Positions 1-8,278 of a stretch of 64,000 nt of DNA are shown piece after piece (position 1 is the first letter of the stretch; each line of letters starts with the position of its first letter). The stretch is from Bacteroidota bacterium. Its GTDB lineage: Bacteria; Bacteroidota; Bacteroidia; Cytophagales; Cyclobacteriaceae. Where the stretch lies: contig JAEYWY010000018.1 of assembly GCA_023428695.1 (NCBI GenBank), positions 50,533-114,532 of the forward strand. Direction: 5' to 3'. Under the pieces are notes generated by a model that saw nothing but the letters and a program-made list of their open reading frames with translations, had not been told where the DNA came from and searched no databases. A program made the position numbers and the translations under genes.

Positions 1-1347
1 CGCCGAAGAGAAAATGTAGCCCCCACGCCGCCGCAGGACGCGGAGAAGAACGAAACAGATTTCAACTCCGACGAATTGCTCGACAACATCAATATTAATT
101 TCGAACAGGGAATGCCGTCTTTTGATGACTCTTCAGAGACACCGGCATTCCAGGAAGAAGTGGTCATCCCGACAGAACGACCTGCAAAGGAAGAACGCCA
201 ACCTCAGCCCATGCGCCTCTCTATTCGTGAATTCGATGGGGCGATCAGCAATGAAGGTGTGCTCGAAATCATGCAGGACGGCTACGGCTTTCTGCGTTCC
301 TCTGATTATAATTATCTCGCCAGTCCCGACGATATTTACGTTTCTCCGTCACAGATAAAACTGTTCGGTCTCAAGACAGGCGATACTGTCAAAGGATTCA
401 TCCGCCCGCCAAAAGAAGGTGAGAAATATTTTGCCCTGCTTAAAGTTGAATCTGTTAATGGAAAAACTACCGAAGAAATTCGCGACCGCGTCGCATTTGA
501 ATACCTCACTCCGTTATTCCCCAACGAGAAGCTCAGACTGAGCACAACGCACGACAATCTGTCTACGCGTATCCTTGACCTGTTCTCACCGATAGGAAAA
601 GGACAACGTGGTATGATCGTGGCGCAACCTAAGACAGGTAAGACGGTATTGTTGAAAAACATCGCGAACGCAATCGCGGAAAATCACCCTGAAGTTTACC
701 TCATCGTGTTGCTGATCGATGAACGTCCTGAAGAAGTTACCGACATGGCACGAAGCGTAAGAGCCGAGGTAATTGCGTCTACGTTTGACGAACAGGCAGA
801 ACGCCACGTTAAAGTGTCGTCGATCGTATTGGAAAAAGCGAAACGTATGGTTGAATGCGGACACGACGTCGTTATCCTCCTGGATTCGATTACGCGTCTC
901 GCACGTGCATATAATACAGTCGTGCCGTCTTCAGGAAAGATCCTTTCAGGTGGTGTGGACGCGAATGCCCTGCACAAACCCAAGCGCTTCTTCGGTGCCG
1001 CGCGTAAAATTGAAGATGGTGGTTCATTGACGATCATTGCAACTGCCCTGATCGACACCGGTTCCAAAATGGACGAAGTTATCTTCGAAGAATTTAAGGG
1101 AACGGGTAACATGGAGTTGCAACTCGACCGCAAGCTTTCAAACAGAAGGGTATATCCTGCGATCGATGTTCCCGCTTCCGGTACCCGCAGAGAAGACTTG
1201 CTGATGAGGGAAGACGAACTTCAACGCGTATGGATACTCCGCAAGTTTATGGCTGACATGAACTCCGTTGAAGCCATGGAATTCCTGCAGAGCAAAATGA
1301 AAGGAACAAGAAATAACGAAGAGTTCCTGCTGTCGATGAACGGCTAG
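1..1347 (+). CDS. rho: Transcription termination factor Rho (5' end missing)
   Basis: Hexameric RNA-dependent ATPase that ends transcription. The reading frame is already open at base 1, so the start and the N-terminal part lie outside the window; 448 residues are visible. In order: an acidic linker, the cold-shock-like RNA-binding domain (GVLEIMQDGYGFLRS at about nt 253-297), a Walker A motif AQPKTGKT at about nt 622-645, a Walker B stretch DVVILLDSITRLARAYN at about nt 868-918, and the secondary RNA-binding loop around SGKILSGGVDANALHKPKRF. The C-terminus ends LLSMNG as in canonical Rho. A TTG at position 76 is in frame but is not a credible start, because coding sequence continues upstream. 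A strong hairpin terminator follows directly. Confidence 0.97.
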   Translation, partial: RRRENVAPTPPQDAEKNETDFNSDELLDNININFEQGMPSFDDSSETPAFQEEVVIPTERPAKEERQPQPMRLSIREFDGAISNEGVLEIMQDGYGFLRSSDYNYLASPDDIYVSPSQIKLFGLKTGDTVKGFIRPPKEGEKYFALLKVESVNGKTTEEIRDRVAFEYLTPLFPNEKLRLSTTHDNLSTRILDLFSPIGKGQRGMIVAQPKTGKTVLLKNIANAIAENHPEVYLIVLLIDERPEEVTDMARSVRAEVIASTFDEQAERHVKVSSIVLEKAKRMVECGHDVVILLDSITRLARAYNTVVPSSGKILSGGVDANALHKPKRFFGAARKIEDGGSLTIIATALIDTGSKMDEVIFEEFKGTGNMELQLDRKLSNRRVYPAIDVPASGTRREDLLMREDELQRVWILRKFMADMNSVEAMEFLQSKMKGTRNNEEFLLSMNG

Positions 1348-1369
1348 TAAGAACCTCAATAAAATGAAA

Positions 1370-1402
1370 GAAGCTGATCCAAAAGGTCAGCTTCTTTTTT
1401 TG
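1370..1402 (+). terminator. Intrinsic terminator after rho, probably bidirectional
   Basis: GAAGCTGATCC-AAAA-GGTCAGCTTC forms a ten-pair stem with one bulged T, followed by a seven-base T run on the plus strand. On the minus strand the same hairpin is followed by TTTCATTTTATT, so it may also end the convergent ccm operon, whose last gene stops 31 bases away. Confidence 0.85.
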
Positions 1403-1432
1403 ACTGATGTGAAGTTGAAATCGGTGTAGATA

Positions 1433-3967
1433 TTATTCAAGTCCCTTTGCTTTCATCATCCGGAATTCGCGGAAGCGGCGCACCATTGCAACGGTAAATC
1501 CCACCATAACAACGACTGTACCAAGCCACAGGATGTTGATGAATGGCTTTTCGAGCGCTCGTATCACTATCCAGTCTTTCTGACGTGACGACACATTCAA
1601 TGTAAGACTGTTGGTTTGTGGATGGATGTTCGATAGTTTGAAAAGCAGGCCGAGGTCGCGAATTTCCGAAGGCACAAGGCCCGGTCTGCCATCAATGATA
1701 AGAAAGAGCGGGTAAGCGAAGTGATCTTCATATTCGCCTTTTACACGGACTGTTGCTCTTACGCCGACGGATGATGAATCCAGTGCGATGCCATTTACTT
1801 CGAACACACGTTCAATCTTGTCGACAGAGGCTACGTAGTCGTTGGCGAAAAATTCCTGATTCAGCCTGACTTCGATTTCTTCCTCCTTTTCCCATTCGAT
1901 ATCCTCGCGGCTGGAGCGACGGTCGACGTGAGCGTACAGGTCTTTAGTCAGGTCACGCTTTATGTCGGGAGATGGGGCAAGACCCATCCGTGGATTGTCC
2001 TGTACCCGTGGATAGAGTTTGTGAACCTTTCCGTTGGCATCGGTCAACTCGAGCTCATAGTACGTGTTCTCCGGATAGATTTTGATACTGTCGTTGGCAG
2101 AATACAGTTTCTTGTCTTTGTATTTGATATCCCTCAGAGCCACAACCTTGTACGGATCGGGAGTTCCGGCAACGTCGTTGGGATTTATGTATCCGAATTT
2201 GCCGCGGGGTTCCAGGCGCTCGCCTTTATATTCAATTTTGTATCCCGCCATGGTCCGCGGCTCATTTACGAAAAGGAGCAGGTGATCGCGGTTGTAGTCG
2301 TCGCTGAGGCTGTGGGAAATCTTCAACCCCGTGTTATTGAGGGATACGACCTTTGAATACCCTGACGAAAACATCACCCCGATCAACATCAGCCCTATCC
2401 CTATGTGCGCAATGGCACCGCCGGAAAGCCCGGGACTTTTACGCAGCAGGGAGTACAAAATCTTACTGTTTGCAAATACAGTGAACAATCCTGAAAGCAG
2501 GAGTATCAACAGCGGCAGGTTGTAGATATTATATGCGTTGAGAAGGATGACGGTTGCAAATACACTGAGAAGGGCCGGCACGAACAACTCGTTAAGCAAC
2601 ACCTTCCGGTCCATTTTTCGCCACCAGAAAAACTGCCCGACAGCGGAAAGCAGTCCGACAAGAATGGCAAACCAGATCTGGATTCGTGAATAGTATTCAA
2701 CCTGATCAGTAGGCGGAGCGAGATTTGACTCAATTCCGAATAACCGTATTACGGAATTCACTACAGGCAACGATGTTCCTGCAAGAACCTGGAATCCCAT
2801 AAGGGTAAGAATGGTAACACCGATGAAAATCCAGAATTCACGCGAATACGTTTCTACTTCCTTTTCGGTTGTTGGTATTTCCTTCCAGCGCACGATACAA
2901 AGCGCGACTCCAATCGCAAGGAAGAACAACATGTAGATCAGCAATTGACCGGAAAGTCCAAGATCCGTGAAGCTGTGTACGGACGATTCGCCAAGAATGC
3001 CGCTGCGTGTGAGGAATGTTGAGTATAGTATCAGGATGAACGTTGCGATTACGAGCAGCATCGACGCTTTGAGCGCAGTCTCACTGTTTTTGTACGTAAT
3101 CATCGTATGTATTGCGGCAACGAGCACGATCCACGGTACGTATACTGCATTTTCCACCGGATCCCAGTTCCAGTATCCGCCAAAGTTTAGCGTTTCATAC
3201 GCCCAATACCCTCCCATCAGAATTCCAAGTCCCAGAATAGCCGCTGCAAAGATTGCCCACGGCAGGGCTGGACGCACCCATTCCGAGAAGCGGCGAAGCC
3301 ACAAGCCCGCAATGCAGAATGAGAAAGGAACAAGTGTGGCAGCGAAACCAAGGAACAGCGTCGGAGGGTGGATGACCATCCAGTAATTTTGAAGCAGTGG
3401 ATTAAGTCCGTTGCCCTCATTCGGAACGAAGTCGGGTTGAGCCTTGAAAATTGGCGCATCGCGCATTACGTCGCGAAGCAGGAGGAAAGGTGAGCTTCCG
3501 ATCCGGAAATCAATCCCCGGAATTACGACGCCGAGGATCATCGATGCAAGGAACGCCTGAACCAATGCGAAGATTGTCATCACGGGACCTTCCCAGAAAC
3601 GGTTCGTGTGAATGACAACAATTCCGAGAACGGCGTGCCAGAACATCCAAAGCAGGAAGCTGCCTTCCTGTCCATTCCAAAACGTTGAAATGAGATAATA
3701 ATCAGGAAGCTTCGTATCGGAATAGCTATACGCGTAATGGTATTCGAAATAGTGATTGGCGATTATGGTGAAGAGGGTTACGCAAATACCGAGAACTGCA
3801 GTACTATGGATGTAGAAGGAAATGCGACCGTTCTTAAGCCAGCCCTCCTTGTTGTCGACAGATTGTGCACCGGTTGCCTTGAAGTATGAGTACGCGGTAG
3901 CGAGTGCGGCGACGAAGGAAGTGATTACAAAGATGTGACCGAGGTCACCTATCAAATAGTGGATCAT
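1433..3967 (-). CDS. ccmF: Cytochrome c maturation heme lyase subunit CcmF
   Basis: Polytopic inner-membrane protein of System I that passes heme from holo-CcmE to apocytochrome c on the periplasmic side. The tryptophan-rich WWD motif is visible as GGYWNWDPVENAVYVPW (plus-strand bases about 3139-3189), in a run of hydrophobic helices over about residues 1-530. A hydrophilic region of about 280 residues follows (about 535-810), then a last helix (NILWLGTVVVMVGFTVAMV) and a basic tail. At 844 residues it is longer than the roughly 650 residues of proteobacterial CcmF, mostly because of this region. It is the last gene of the minus-strand ccm operon, 57 bases after ccmE. Confidence 0.93.
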   Translation of the reverse strand: MIHYLIGDLGHIFVITSFVAALATAYSYFKATGAQSVDNKEGWLKNGRISFYIHSTAVLGICVTLFTIIANHYFEYHYAYSYSDTKLPDYYLISTFWNGQEGSFLLWMFWHAVLGIVVIHTNRFWEGPVMTIFALVQAFLASMILGVVIPGIDFRIGSSPFLLLRDVMRDAPIFKAQPDFVPNEGNGLNPLLQNYWMVIHPPTLFLGFAATLVPFSFCIAGLWLRRFSEWVRPALPWAIFAAAILGLGILMGGYWAYETLNFGGYWNWDPVENAVYVPWIVLVAAIHTMITYKNSETALKASMLLVIATFILILYSTFLTRSGILGESSVHSFTDLGLSGQLLIYMLFFLAIGVALCIVRWKEIPTTEKEVETYSREFWIFIGVTILTLMGFQVLAGTSLPVVNSVIRLFGIESNLAPPTDQVEYYSRIQIWFAILVGLLSAVGQFFWWRKMDRKVLLNELFVPALLSVFATVILLNAYNIYNLPLLILLLSGLFTVFANSKILYSLLRKSPGLSGGAIAHIGIGLMLIGVMFSSGYSKVVSLNNTGLKISHSLSDDYNRDHLLLFVNEPRTMAGYKIEYKGERLEPRGKFGYINPNDVAGTPDPYKVVALRDIKYKDKKLYSANDSIKIYPENTYYELELTDANGKVHKLYPRVQDNPRMGLAPSPDIKRDLTKDLYAHVDRRSSREDIEWEKEEEIEVRLNQEFFANDYVASVDKIERVFEVNGIALDSSSVGVRATVRVKGEYEDHFAYPLFLIIDGRPGLVPSEIRDLGLLFKLSNIHPQTNSLTLNVSSRQKDWIVIRALEKPFINILWLGTVVVMVGFTVAMVRRFREFRMMKAKGLE

Positions 3968-4024
3968 GCTGATCGTCTGATGAAAAAGTTATGGGACACC
4001 ACGTTTCTGAACAGGGGTGCACCT

Positions 4025-4429
4025 TTACACTTTGATGTCCTGTTCCTCGTATTTTGACGGACACTTGAGCAGGATTTTCCGGGCCAGAAAGGTATCGTTC
4101 TTATAAGCCCCGATAACAACAACCTTTTCGGAGCGCAGGAAATCTGTAGGCATTGGCTGGTTGTAGTATACCTTTTGTTCTTTCCCCTGATCGTCGACCA
4201 TGATAAAGGAGAATGACACTTTATCTGCTCCGTCCTCGATTCCGATTACGTTGCCCTGTGTATCCTTCTTAAGTTCACCAACCACATGGATGTCCTTTTT
4301 GTTTCCGGCATTTGACATTTGCCAGGCTTGTTCAAAATTGACGTAGGTGCTTGCGTCGCCGGCTGTGCTGATTATTATACCAATAGCGGCAGCAATAACG
4401 ACTATAATAAGGATGTGCGATTTCTTCAT
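4025..4429 (-). CDS. ccmE: Heme chaperone CcmE, CxxxY variant
   Basis: Periplasmic, membrane-anchored heme carrier of cytochrome c maturation. One N-terminal membrane helix (residues 5-22) is followed by an OB-fold beta domain (VVGELKKDTQGNVIGIEDG, then YYNQPMPTDF and KVVVIGAYKNDTFLARKILLKCPSKY). In most bacteria the heme is attached to a histidine in an HxxxY motif; here the corresponding residue is Cys123, in C-P-S-K-Y with Tyr127 (Cys codon at bases 4061-4063). The CxxxY variant is known from some bacteria and archaea whose System I lacks CcmH. It sits between ccmD and ccmF in the operon. Confidence 0.93.
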   Translation of the reverse strand: MKKSHILIIVVIAAAIGIIISTAGDASTYVNFEQAWQMSNAGNKKDIHVVGELKKDTQGNVIGIEDGADKVSFSFIMVDDQGKEQKVYYNQPMPTDFLRSEKVVVIGAYKNDTFLARKILLKCPSKYEEQDIKV

Positions 4430-4518
4430 ACCATTCAGCCTTTCCCAGGGATCGCAAAATTAGCCACAAATGCTTAGAAATAAAGGGTTCCCGTCACAAA
4501 AACGGAGGCACCCAGAGT

Positions 4519-4740
4519 TTAGTTTTGCCGCTTCTCCTTAAGGCGGTTTTCGAGCTTTCCGACCTTGCGGTCGAGTAAGAAGAGGTAAAGGATCATTCCG
4601 GCAAGTACAATCAAAATAATCGCGACAACGACGTAAATCTTGCCTTCGGAACGCATTGTGTCGGCCATTTCGGGTTGTGCAGCTGCCTGTGAACAGATCA
4701 GCAGTGCAAAAAAGCCCAGTATAGTTCTAAACAGTTTCAT
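4519..4740 (-). CDS. ccmD: CcmD-like small membrane protein
   Basis: A 73-residue protein with a signal-like N-terminus (MKLFRTILGFFALLICSQAAAQ), one strong membrane helix (IYVVVAIILIVLAGMILYLFLLD) and a charged tail (RKVGKLENRLKEKRQ). CcmD helps release holo-CcmE from the CcmABC complex; position right after ccmC and the topology support the call, since sequence conservation in this family is poor. An earlier in-frame ATG at 4767 would add nine residues; I prefer 4740, which still overlaps the end of ccmC by 14 bases. The N-terminal signal-like segment is absent from proteobacterial CcmD. Confidence 0.75.
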   Translation of the reverse strand: MKLFRTILGFFALLICSQAAAQPEMADTMRSEGKIYVVVAIILIVLAGMILYLFLLDRKVGKLENRLKEKRQN

Positions 4741-5416
4741 TTTCGATGTCAGATATTTTCTCTTCAAGTGATCTCAGGCGGATTCGCAGGTTGGCGATCC
4801 ACAGTCCAAGGAGAAACCACCCTGCGACGGCCGGATAAAATACAAGGCGCATACGTGAATCGAGGTCGTACATGTTAAACCCGGGGTTTCCTCCACTGCC
4901 TGGATGGACCGAACTGGTCATTCGCGGAATGATAAAGATTAAGGGAATCATCGCGGCAAACGCGAAAATGTTATAAACAGCGCTCAGGCGGCCCCGTTGT
5001 TCCTCGTTGTCGATTGAAGCGCGGAGGACGAAGTACGCGAGATATACGAGCAATGCGATCGCAGCGCCATTTTGTTTTGGATCACCGTGCCAGAAAGAAC
5101 CCCAGGTGTAGTTCGCCCATAACATCCCCGTCACGATTCCGAGAATACCGAACAGCAGACCCACGTTGGCGTATTCAACCGACTTCCGGTCGCTTTCTAT
5201 GCCAGGTTTCAGAAGGTAGAGTATGGCGTGATATACGGAAAGGACGAAAAGCAGGATCATACCAAACCACATGGGAACGTGAAAATAAAGTGCACGGATG
5301 GTTTCGTTCAGGATGTCGAGGCGAGGCACGCCAAAAAGCAGCCCGCCGACATGGACATACAACAAAAGAACAATGGCGCCGATTTTCAGGAATTTGTTCA
5401 TTACCCGCGTTTCCAT
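4727..5416 (-). CDS. ccmC: Heme ABC transporter membrane subunit CcmC
   Basis: Inner-membrane protein that presents heme to CcmE. Six hydrophobic segments are visible, with the WWD motif WANYTWGSFWHGDPKQN near residues 105-121 and a histidine before it (ALYFHVPMW). The ATG at 5416 overlaps the stop of ccmB (TAATG), which argues for translational coupling; a second in-frame ATG at 5401 would also give a good protein. The 229-residue length is normal for the family. The C-terminal tail LRSLEEKISDIENE is a short predicted coiled coil. Confidence 0.93.
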   Translation of the reverse strand: METRVMNKFLKIGAIVLLLYVHVGGLLFGVPRLDILNETIRALYFHVPMWFGMILLFVLSVYHAILYLLKPGIESDRKSVEYANVGLLFGILGIVTGMLWANYTWGSFWHGDPKQNGAAIALLVYLAYFVLRASIDNEEQRGRLSAVYNIFAFAAMIPLIFIIPRMTSSVHPGSGGNPGFNMYDLDSRMRLVFYPAVAGWFLLGLWIANLRIRLRSLEEKISDIENETV

Positions 5417-6075
5417 TAACTGCGCCAAATATACGGGAAGAGCAGGTAAGCGAGGGCGGTAAGGATGCAATTAATTGCCAGCAGATTCAGCAATTCATCG
5501 GAGCTCGACGCGAATTCAAGCCCGTCAAGCGCGTTTTTTGTTGCCTTGATCGCCAGCAAAAGCACCGCGATGACCACCGGAAAACTGAGCACTGCCATGA
5601 GGACATTGCTGTTGTTTGCTTTCGAAGCTATACCCGAAATAAGGCTGAGCGCCGCGGAGAATCCCCAGGAAGACATCAGCAGTGTGACCGCGAATGTGAA
5701 TTTGTCACGGACCGGGTTGTCTATGAATACGGAGAAGAGCAGGTAGCCGGCGGCCGAAAGCAACAAACAAAGCAGCGTGTTGTAAATGATTTTGGAAAGA
5801 ATGATAGCCTGCGGGCTGGCAACCGAGTAGTAGTAGATGTATAGTCCTTTGCGTTCGCCGATAAAGCTCTTGGCAACACTGTTGATGACCGAAAAAAGGA
5901 TTGCAAGCCAGAAAAGCGCAGCCCAGGTGGCTTCATTCATTGCGTTATTCCGGAGGTTGAAGGTGATGTAGCAGATAAAAGTGAGACTTACCAGATAGAG
6001 GCTGATGCCGGAAATAACGGCTTTGCGCCGAAGTTCAAGCGTGAACTCCTTCTTTATAAGCGTTAGCGTACTCAT
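5416..6075 (-). CDS. ccmB: Heme exporter membrane subunit CcmB
   Basis: Permease partner of the CcmA ATPase. At 219 residues with six hydrophobic segments and the opening TLIKKEFTLELRRKAV, typical of CcmB, the assignment is good. Its ATG overlaps the stop of the preceding Wzz-like gene (ATGA), and its own stop overlaps the ccmC start. The ATPase gene ccmA, which commonly neighbours ccmB, is not in this window and must be elsewhere. Confidence 0.9.
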   Translation of the reverse strand: MSTLTLIKKEFTLELRRKAVISGISLYLVSLTFICYITFNLRNNAMNEATWAALFWLAILFSVINSVAKSFIGERKGLYIYYYSVASPQAIILSKIIYNTLLCLLLSAAGYLLFSVFIDNPVRDKFTFAVTLLMSSWGFSAALSLISGIASKANNSNVLMAVLSFPVVIAVLLLAIKATKNALDGLEFASSSDELLNLLAINCILTALAYLLFPYIWRS

Positions 6076-6884
6076 TCCACCGGGTGTGTGCTTTTGTATC
6101 TCTTGAAATATGCAGCAAAGAACTTAAGAAAGAGGATAAGACACAGTAGCGTGAAGCCGATAAAGAAGCCGATCAATCCGGCAAGAATAGTACTAGCCTT
6201 TTTGTCGATCAACAGTTCGTCGAAACCCTTTATCAGATGAACGGTTTCAACTTCGTCTCGTCTGACCTGAAGTCGCATACGCTCGCGAAACAATTCGATT
6301 GTCTCCACATAGAGTTGAGACGGGTCGAGATAGGTTGCCTGCACGCTGCTATTAATTTCTTTTTTAATATCATTCATGGCTCCAATCTCCTGGTCGATTT
6401 TCTTAATCAGTTCGTCATAAAATTTCGTCCGTTCCGCACGATGGCGCACCACCGGCTGGCTGGTGTTAACGAAGCCGACGATCGCTTTTTCAAGCGATGG
6501 AAATACAGATTTATCAAGGACGCTTGCCGTCACCTGAAGGTACAGACTGGTCTCGTTCAGGGCGCGGTCCGGATCCCTCGGATTTTGCATCACCTTGAAT
6601 TTGAATTTCTCAACCATCCTGTCCTGGTTCGGCGTAAGCCCTGGAATGATTCCCAGCTTATCCAACTGGTCAAATAAGAATTTACTCTCGTTCTCAGTCA
6701 GAAGTGATGTTTCAATAAGAAGACTTGATTCGTACGTGCTCCCGGCGCGTTTGACAACAACGATTGCAATGACGACGCCGAGTACTGGAAGGAGAATCGA
6801 AAGGATATAATTCCGCCGCAGCGATGCATAGAAGGCAGCCAGGATTTCAAGCAAGTCGACTTCCTCCGGTTCGTGTTTCGCCAT
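6072..6884 (-). CDS. Wzz-like chain-length / polysaccharide co-polymerase membrane protein
   Basis: A 270-residue protein with the Wzz/PCP layout: a short cytoplasmic N-terminus (MAKHEPEEVDLLEILAAF), a membrane helix (about residues 22-42), a long periplasmic alpha-helical region with a coiled-coil stretch (KFYDELIKKIDQEIGAMNDI), and a second helix near the C-terminus (ILAGLIGFFIGFTLLCLILFL). Such proteins set the length of Wzy-made polysaccharide. The frame stays open upstream to a start at 6998, but the ATG at 6884 begins the conserved part and avoids a low-quality Gly/Pro/Lys-rich leader. It lies back to back with the glycan locus yet is coupled to ccmB by an ATGA overlap, which is an unusual neighbour. 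Confidence 0.75.
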   Translation of the reverse strand: MAKHEPEEVDLLEILAAFYASLRRNYILSILLPVLGVVIAIVVVKRAGSTYESSLLIETSLLTENESKFLFDQLDKLGIIPGLTPNQDRMVEKFKFKVMQNPRDPDRALNETSLYLQVTASVLDKSVFPSLEKAIVGFVNTSQPVVRHRAERTKFYDELIKKIDQEIGAMNDIKKEINSSVQATYLDPSQLYVETIELFRERMRLQVRRDEVETVHLIKGFDELLIDKKASTILAGLIGFFIGFTLLCLILFLKFFAAYFKRYKSTHPVE

Positions 6885-6914
6885 ATTTGCAAGTTTATAG
6901 ATTTTGAAAGGTAA

Positions 6915-6946
6915 TTGTTTACCGAAGGGTAATTTATTTAGTTTTG
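6915..6946 (+). promoter_or_regulatory. Promoter of the glycan locus
   Basis: TTG at 6915-6917 and a perfect Bacteroidota -7 box TAGTTTTG at 6939-6946, separated by 21 bases, within the 19-21 usual for the -33/-7 pair. Transcription would begin near 6951, about 70 bases before the first ATG of the locus. Confidence 0.55.
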
Positions 6947-7022
6947 CAGTTCTATTTTTTGGCCCGGGACCGCCCTTATGCGGATAATTCGGTGCCACTG
7001 GTGTGACTTGAATAATATACTA

Positions 7023-8273
7023 ATGCAAAAAATCGGTGTTATTGGCCTGGGCTATGTCGGGCTTCCGTTAGCTGTTGAGTTCGGAAAGAAGATCGATGTC
7101 GTTGGCTTCGATATTAATTCAGAACGAATCGAAGAACTGAAACAAGGGCAGGATCGCACGAAGGAAGTTGAGCCAGGTGAATTGAAGTCCGCCGCAAGGC
7201 TCGTATTCACATCGGACCTTTCAGATCTTAAAGACGTGACTGTTTTTATTGTTACGGTGCCCACACCGGTCGACGAGTTTAAGACACCTGACCTCCGTCC
7301 GCTCCGCAGCGCCAGCAAAACAGTCGGAAGCGTTCTCAAGAAGAACGATATCGTGATTTATGAGTCAACAGTGTATCCCGGATGTACTGAGGAAGTTTGT
7401 GTTCCCGTCCTGGAAAAGGAAAGTGGATTGAAATTTAACGTGGACTTCTTCTGTGGCTATTCTCCCGAGCGAATTAACCCCGGAGACAAACTCCACCGCG
7501 TGAGCACGATCAAAAAGGTAACCAGTGGAAGCACGCCGGAGGTTGCTGATAAAGTCGACGCGCTTTACAGAATGGTTGTCACTGCAGGCACACATAAAGC
7601 GTCTTCCATGAAAGTCGCTGAGGCGGCAAAGGTCATTGAGAACTCCCAGCGTGATATCAACATCGCGTTTGTGAACGAACTGGCGATGATCTTCGAAAGA
7701 ATGGGCATCGACACGAATGAAGTGCTTGAGGCAGCAGGAACAAAATGGAACTTCCTCCCATTCCGGCCGGGACTGGTTGGTGGTCACTGTATCGGCGTCG
7801 ACCCGTATTACCTGACGTACAAGGCAGACAGCCTCGGTTACCATCCGCAGGTGATTCTCTCCGGAAGAAGGATTAACGATAACATGGGAGTCCACATTGC
7901 CAATACGGTGATCAAGCTGATGGCAAAGAATGATCTTCCAATTCATCACGGCAAGATTCTCATGCTTGGCGTCACGTTTAAAGAAAATTGCCCGGACATT
8001 CGCAATAGCCGTGTCGTTGACGTTATCCGTGAGCTGCAAAGCTTTGGAACTGACGTTGACATTTACGATCCGCAGGCAGATGCTGAAGAAGTTCGTCACG
8101 AATACGGACTTGATTTGGTGAAAGCGCCCTCCGGACCCTACCATGCTATTGTACTTACCGTGAGTCACAGCGAATTCCGCGAAATGGATATCCGCAGCCT
8201 GATGGGTAAGAATGCGGTGGTGTACGATGTCAAAGGTGTTCTCGACAGGTCAATTGTAACTGCCCGGCTCTAG
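7023..8273 (+). CDS. wbpA: UDP-N-acetylhexosamine 6-dehydrogenase (WbpA/TviB type)
   Basis: NAD-dependent four-electron oxidation of UDP-GlcNAc (or UDP-GalNAc) to the uronic acid. The Rossmann motif GVIGLGYVGLPLAVEFG is at the N-terminus, the active-site cysteine lies in GGHCIGVDPYYL (about nt 7780-7815), and the C-terminal domain carries GVTFKENCPDIRNSRV. The ATG at 7023 puts the Rossmann strand at residue 3 as expected; a frame extension to 6978 adds only an unlikely leader. At 416 residues it fits the UDP-HexNAc branch of the family rather than shorter UDP-glucose dehydrogenases. It opens the glycan operon and feeds the next three enzymes. UDP-GlcNAc versus UDP-GalNAc cannot be told from sequence alone. 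Confidence 0.9.
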   Translation: MQKIGVIGLGYVGLPLAVEFGKKIDVVGFDINSERIEELKQGQDRTKEVEPGELKSAARLVFTSDLSDLKDVTVFIVTVPTPVDEFKTPDLRPLRSASKTVGSVLKKNDIVIYESTVYPGCTEEVCVPVLEKESGLKFNVDFFCGYSPERINPGDKLHRVSTIKKVTSGSTPEVADKVDALYRMVVTAGTHKASSMKVAEAAKVIENSQRDINIAFVNELAMIFERMGIDTNEVLEAAGTKWNFLPFRPGLVGGHCIGVDPYYLTYKADSLGYHPQVILSGRRINDNMGVHIANTVIKLMAKNDLPIHHGKILMLGVTFKENCPDIRNSRVVDVIRELQSFGTDVDIYDPQADAEEVRHEYGLDLVKAPSGPYHAIVLTVSHSEFREMDIRSLMGKNAVVYDVKGVLDRSIVTARL

Positions 8274-8278
8274 GTCAC

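Noticed and set aside
5014..5844. Plus-strand frame of 276 codons across ccmC and ccmB
   Set aside because: Arg/Gln-rich translation opposite two well-supported membrane proteins.
7365..8168. Minus-strand frame of 267 codons inside the UDP-sugar dehydrogenase gene
   Set aside because: Shadow of the dehydrogenase; no motif, no promoter.
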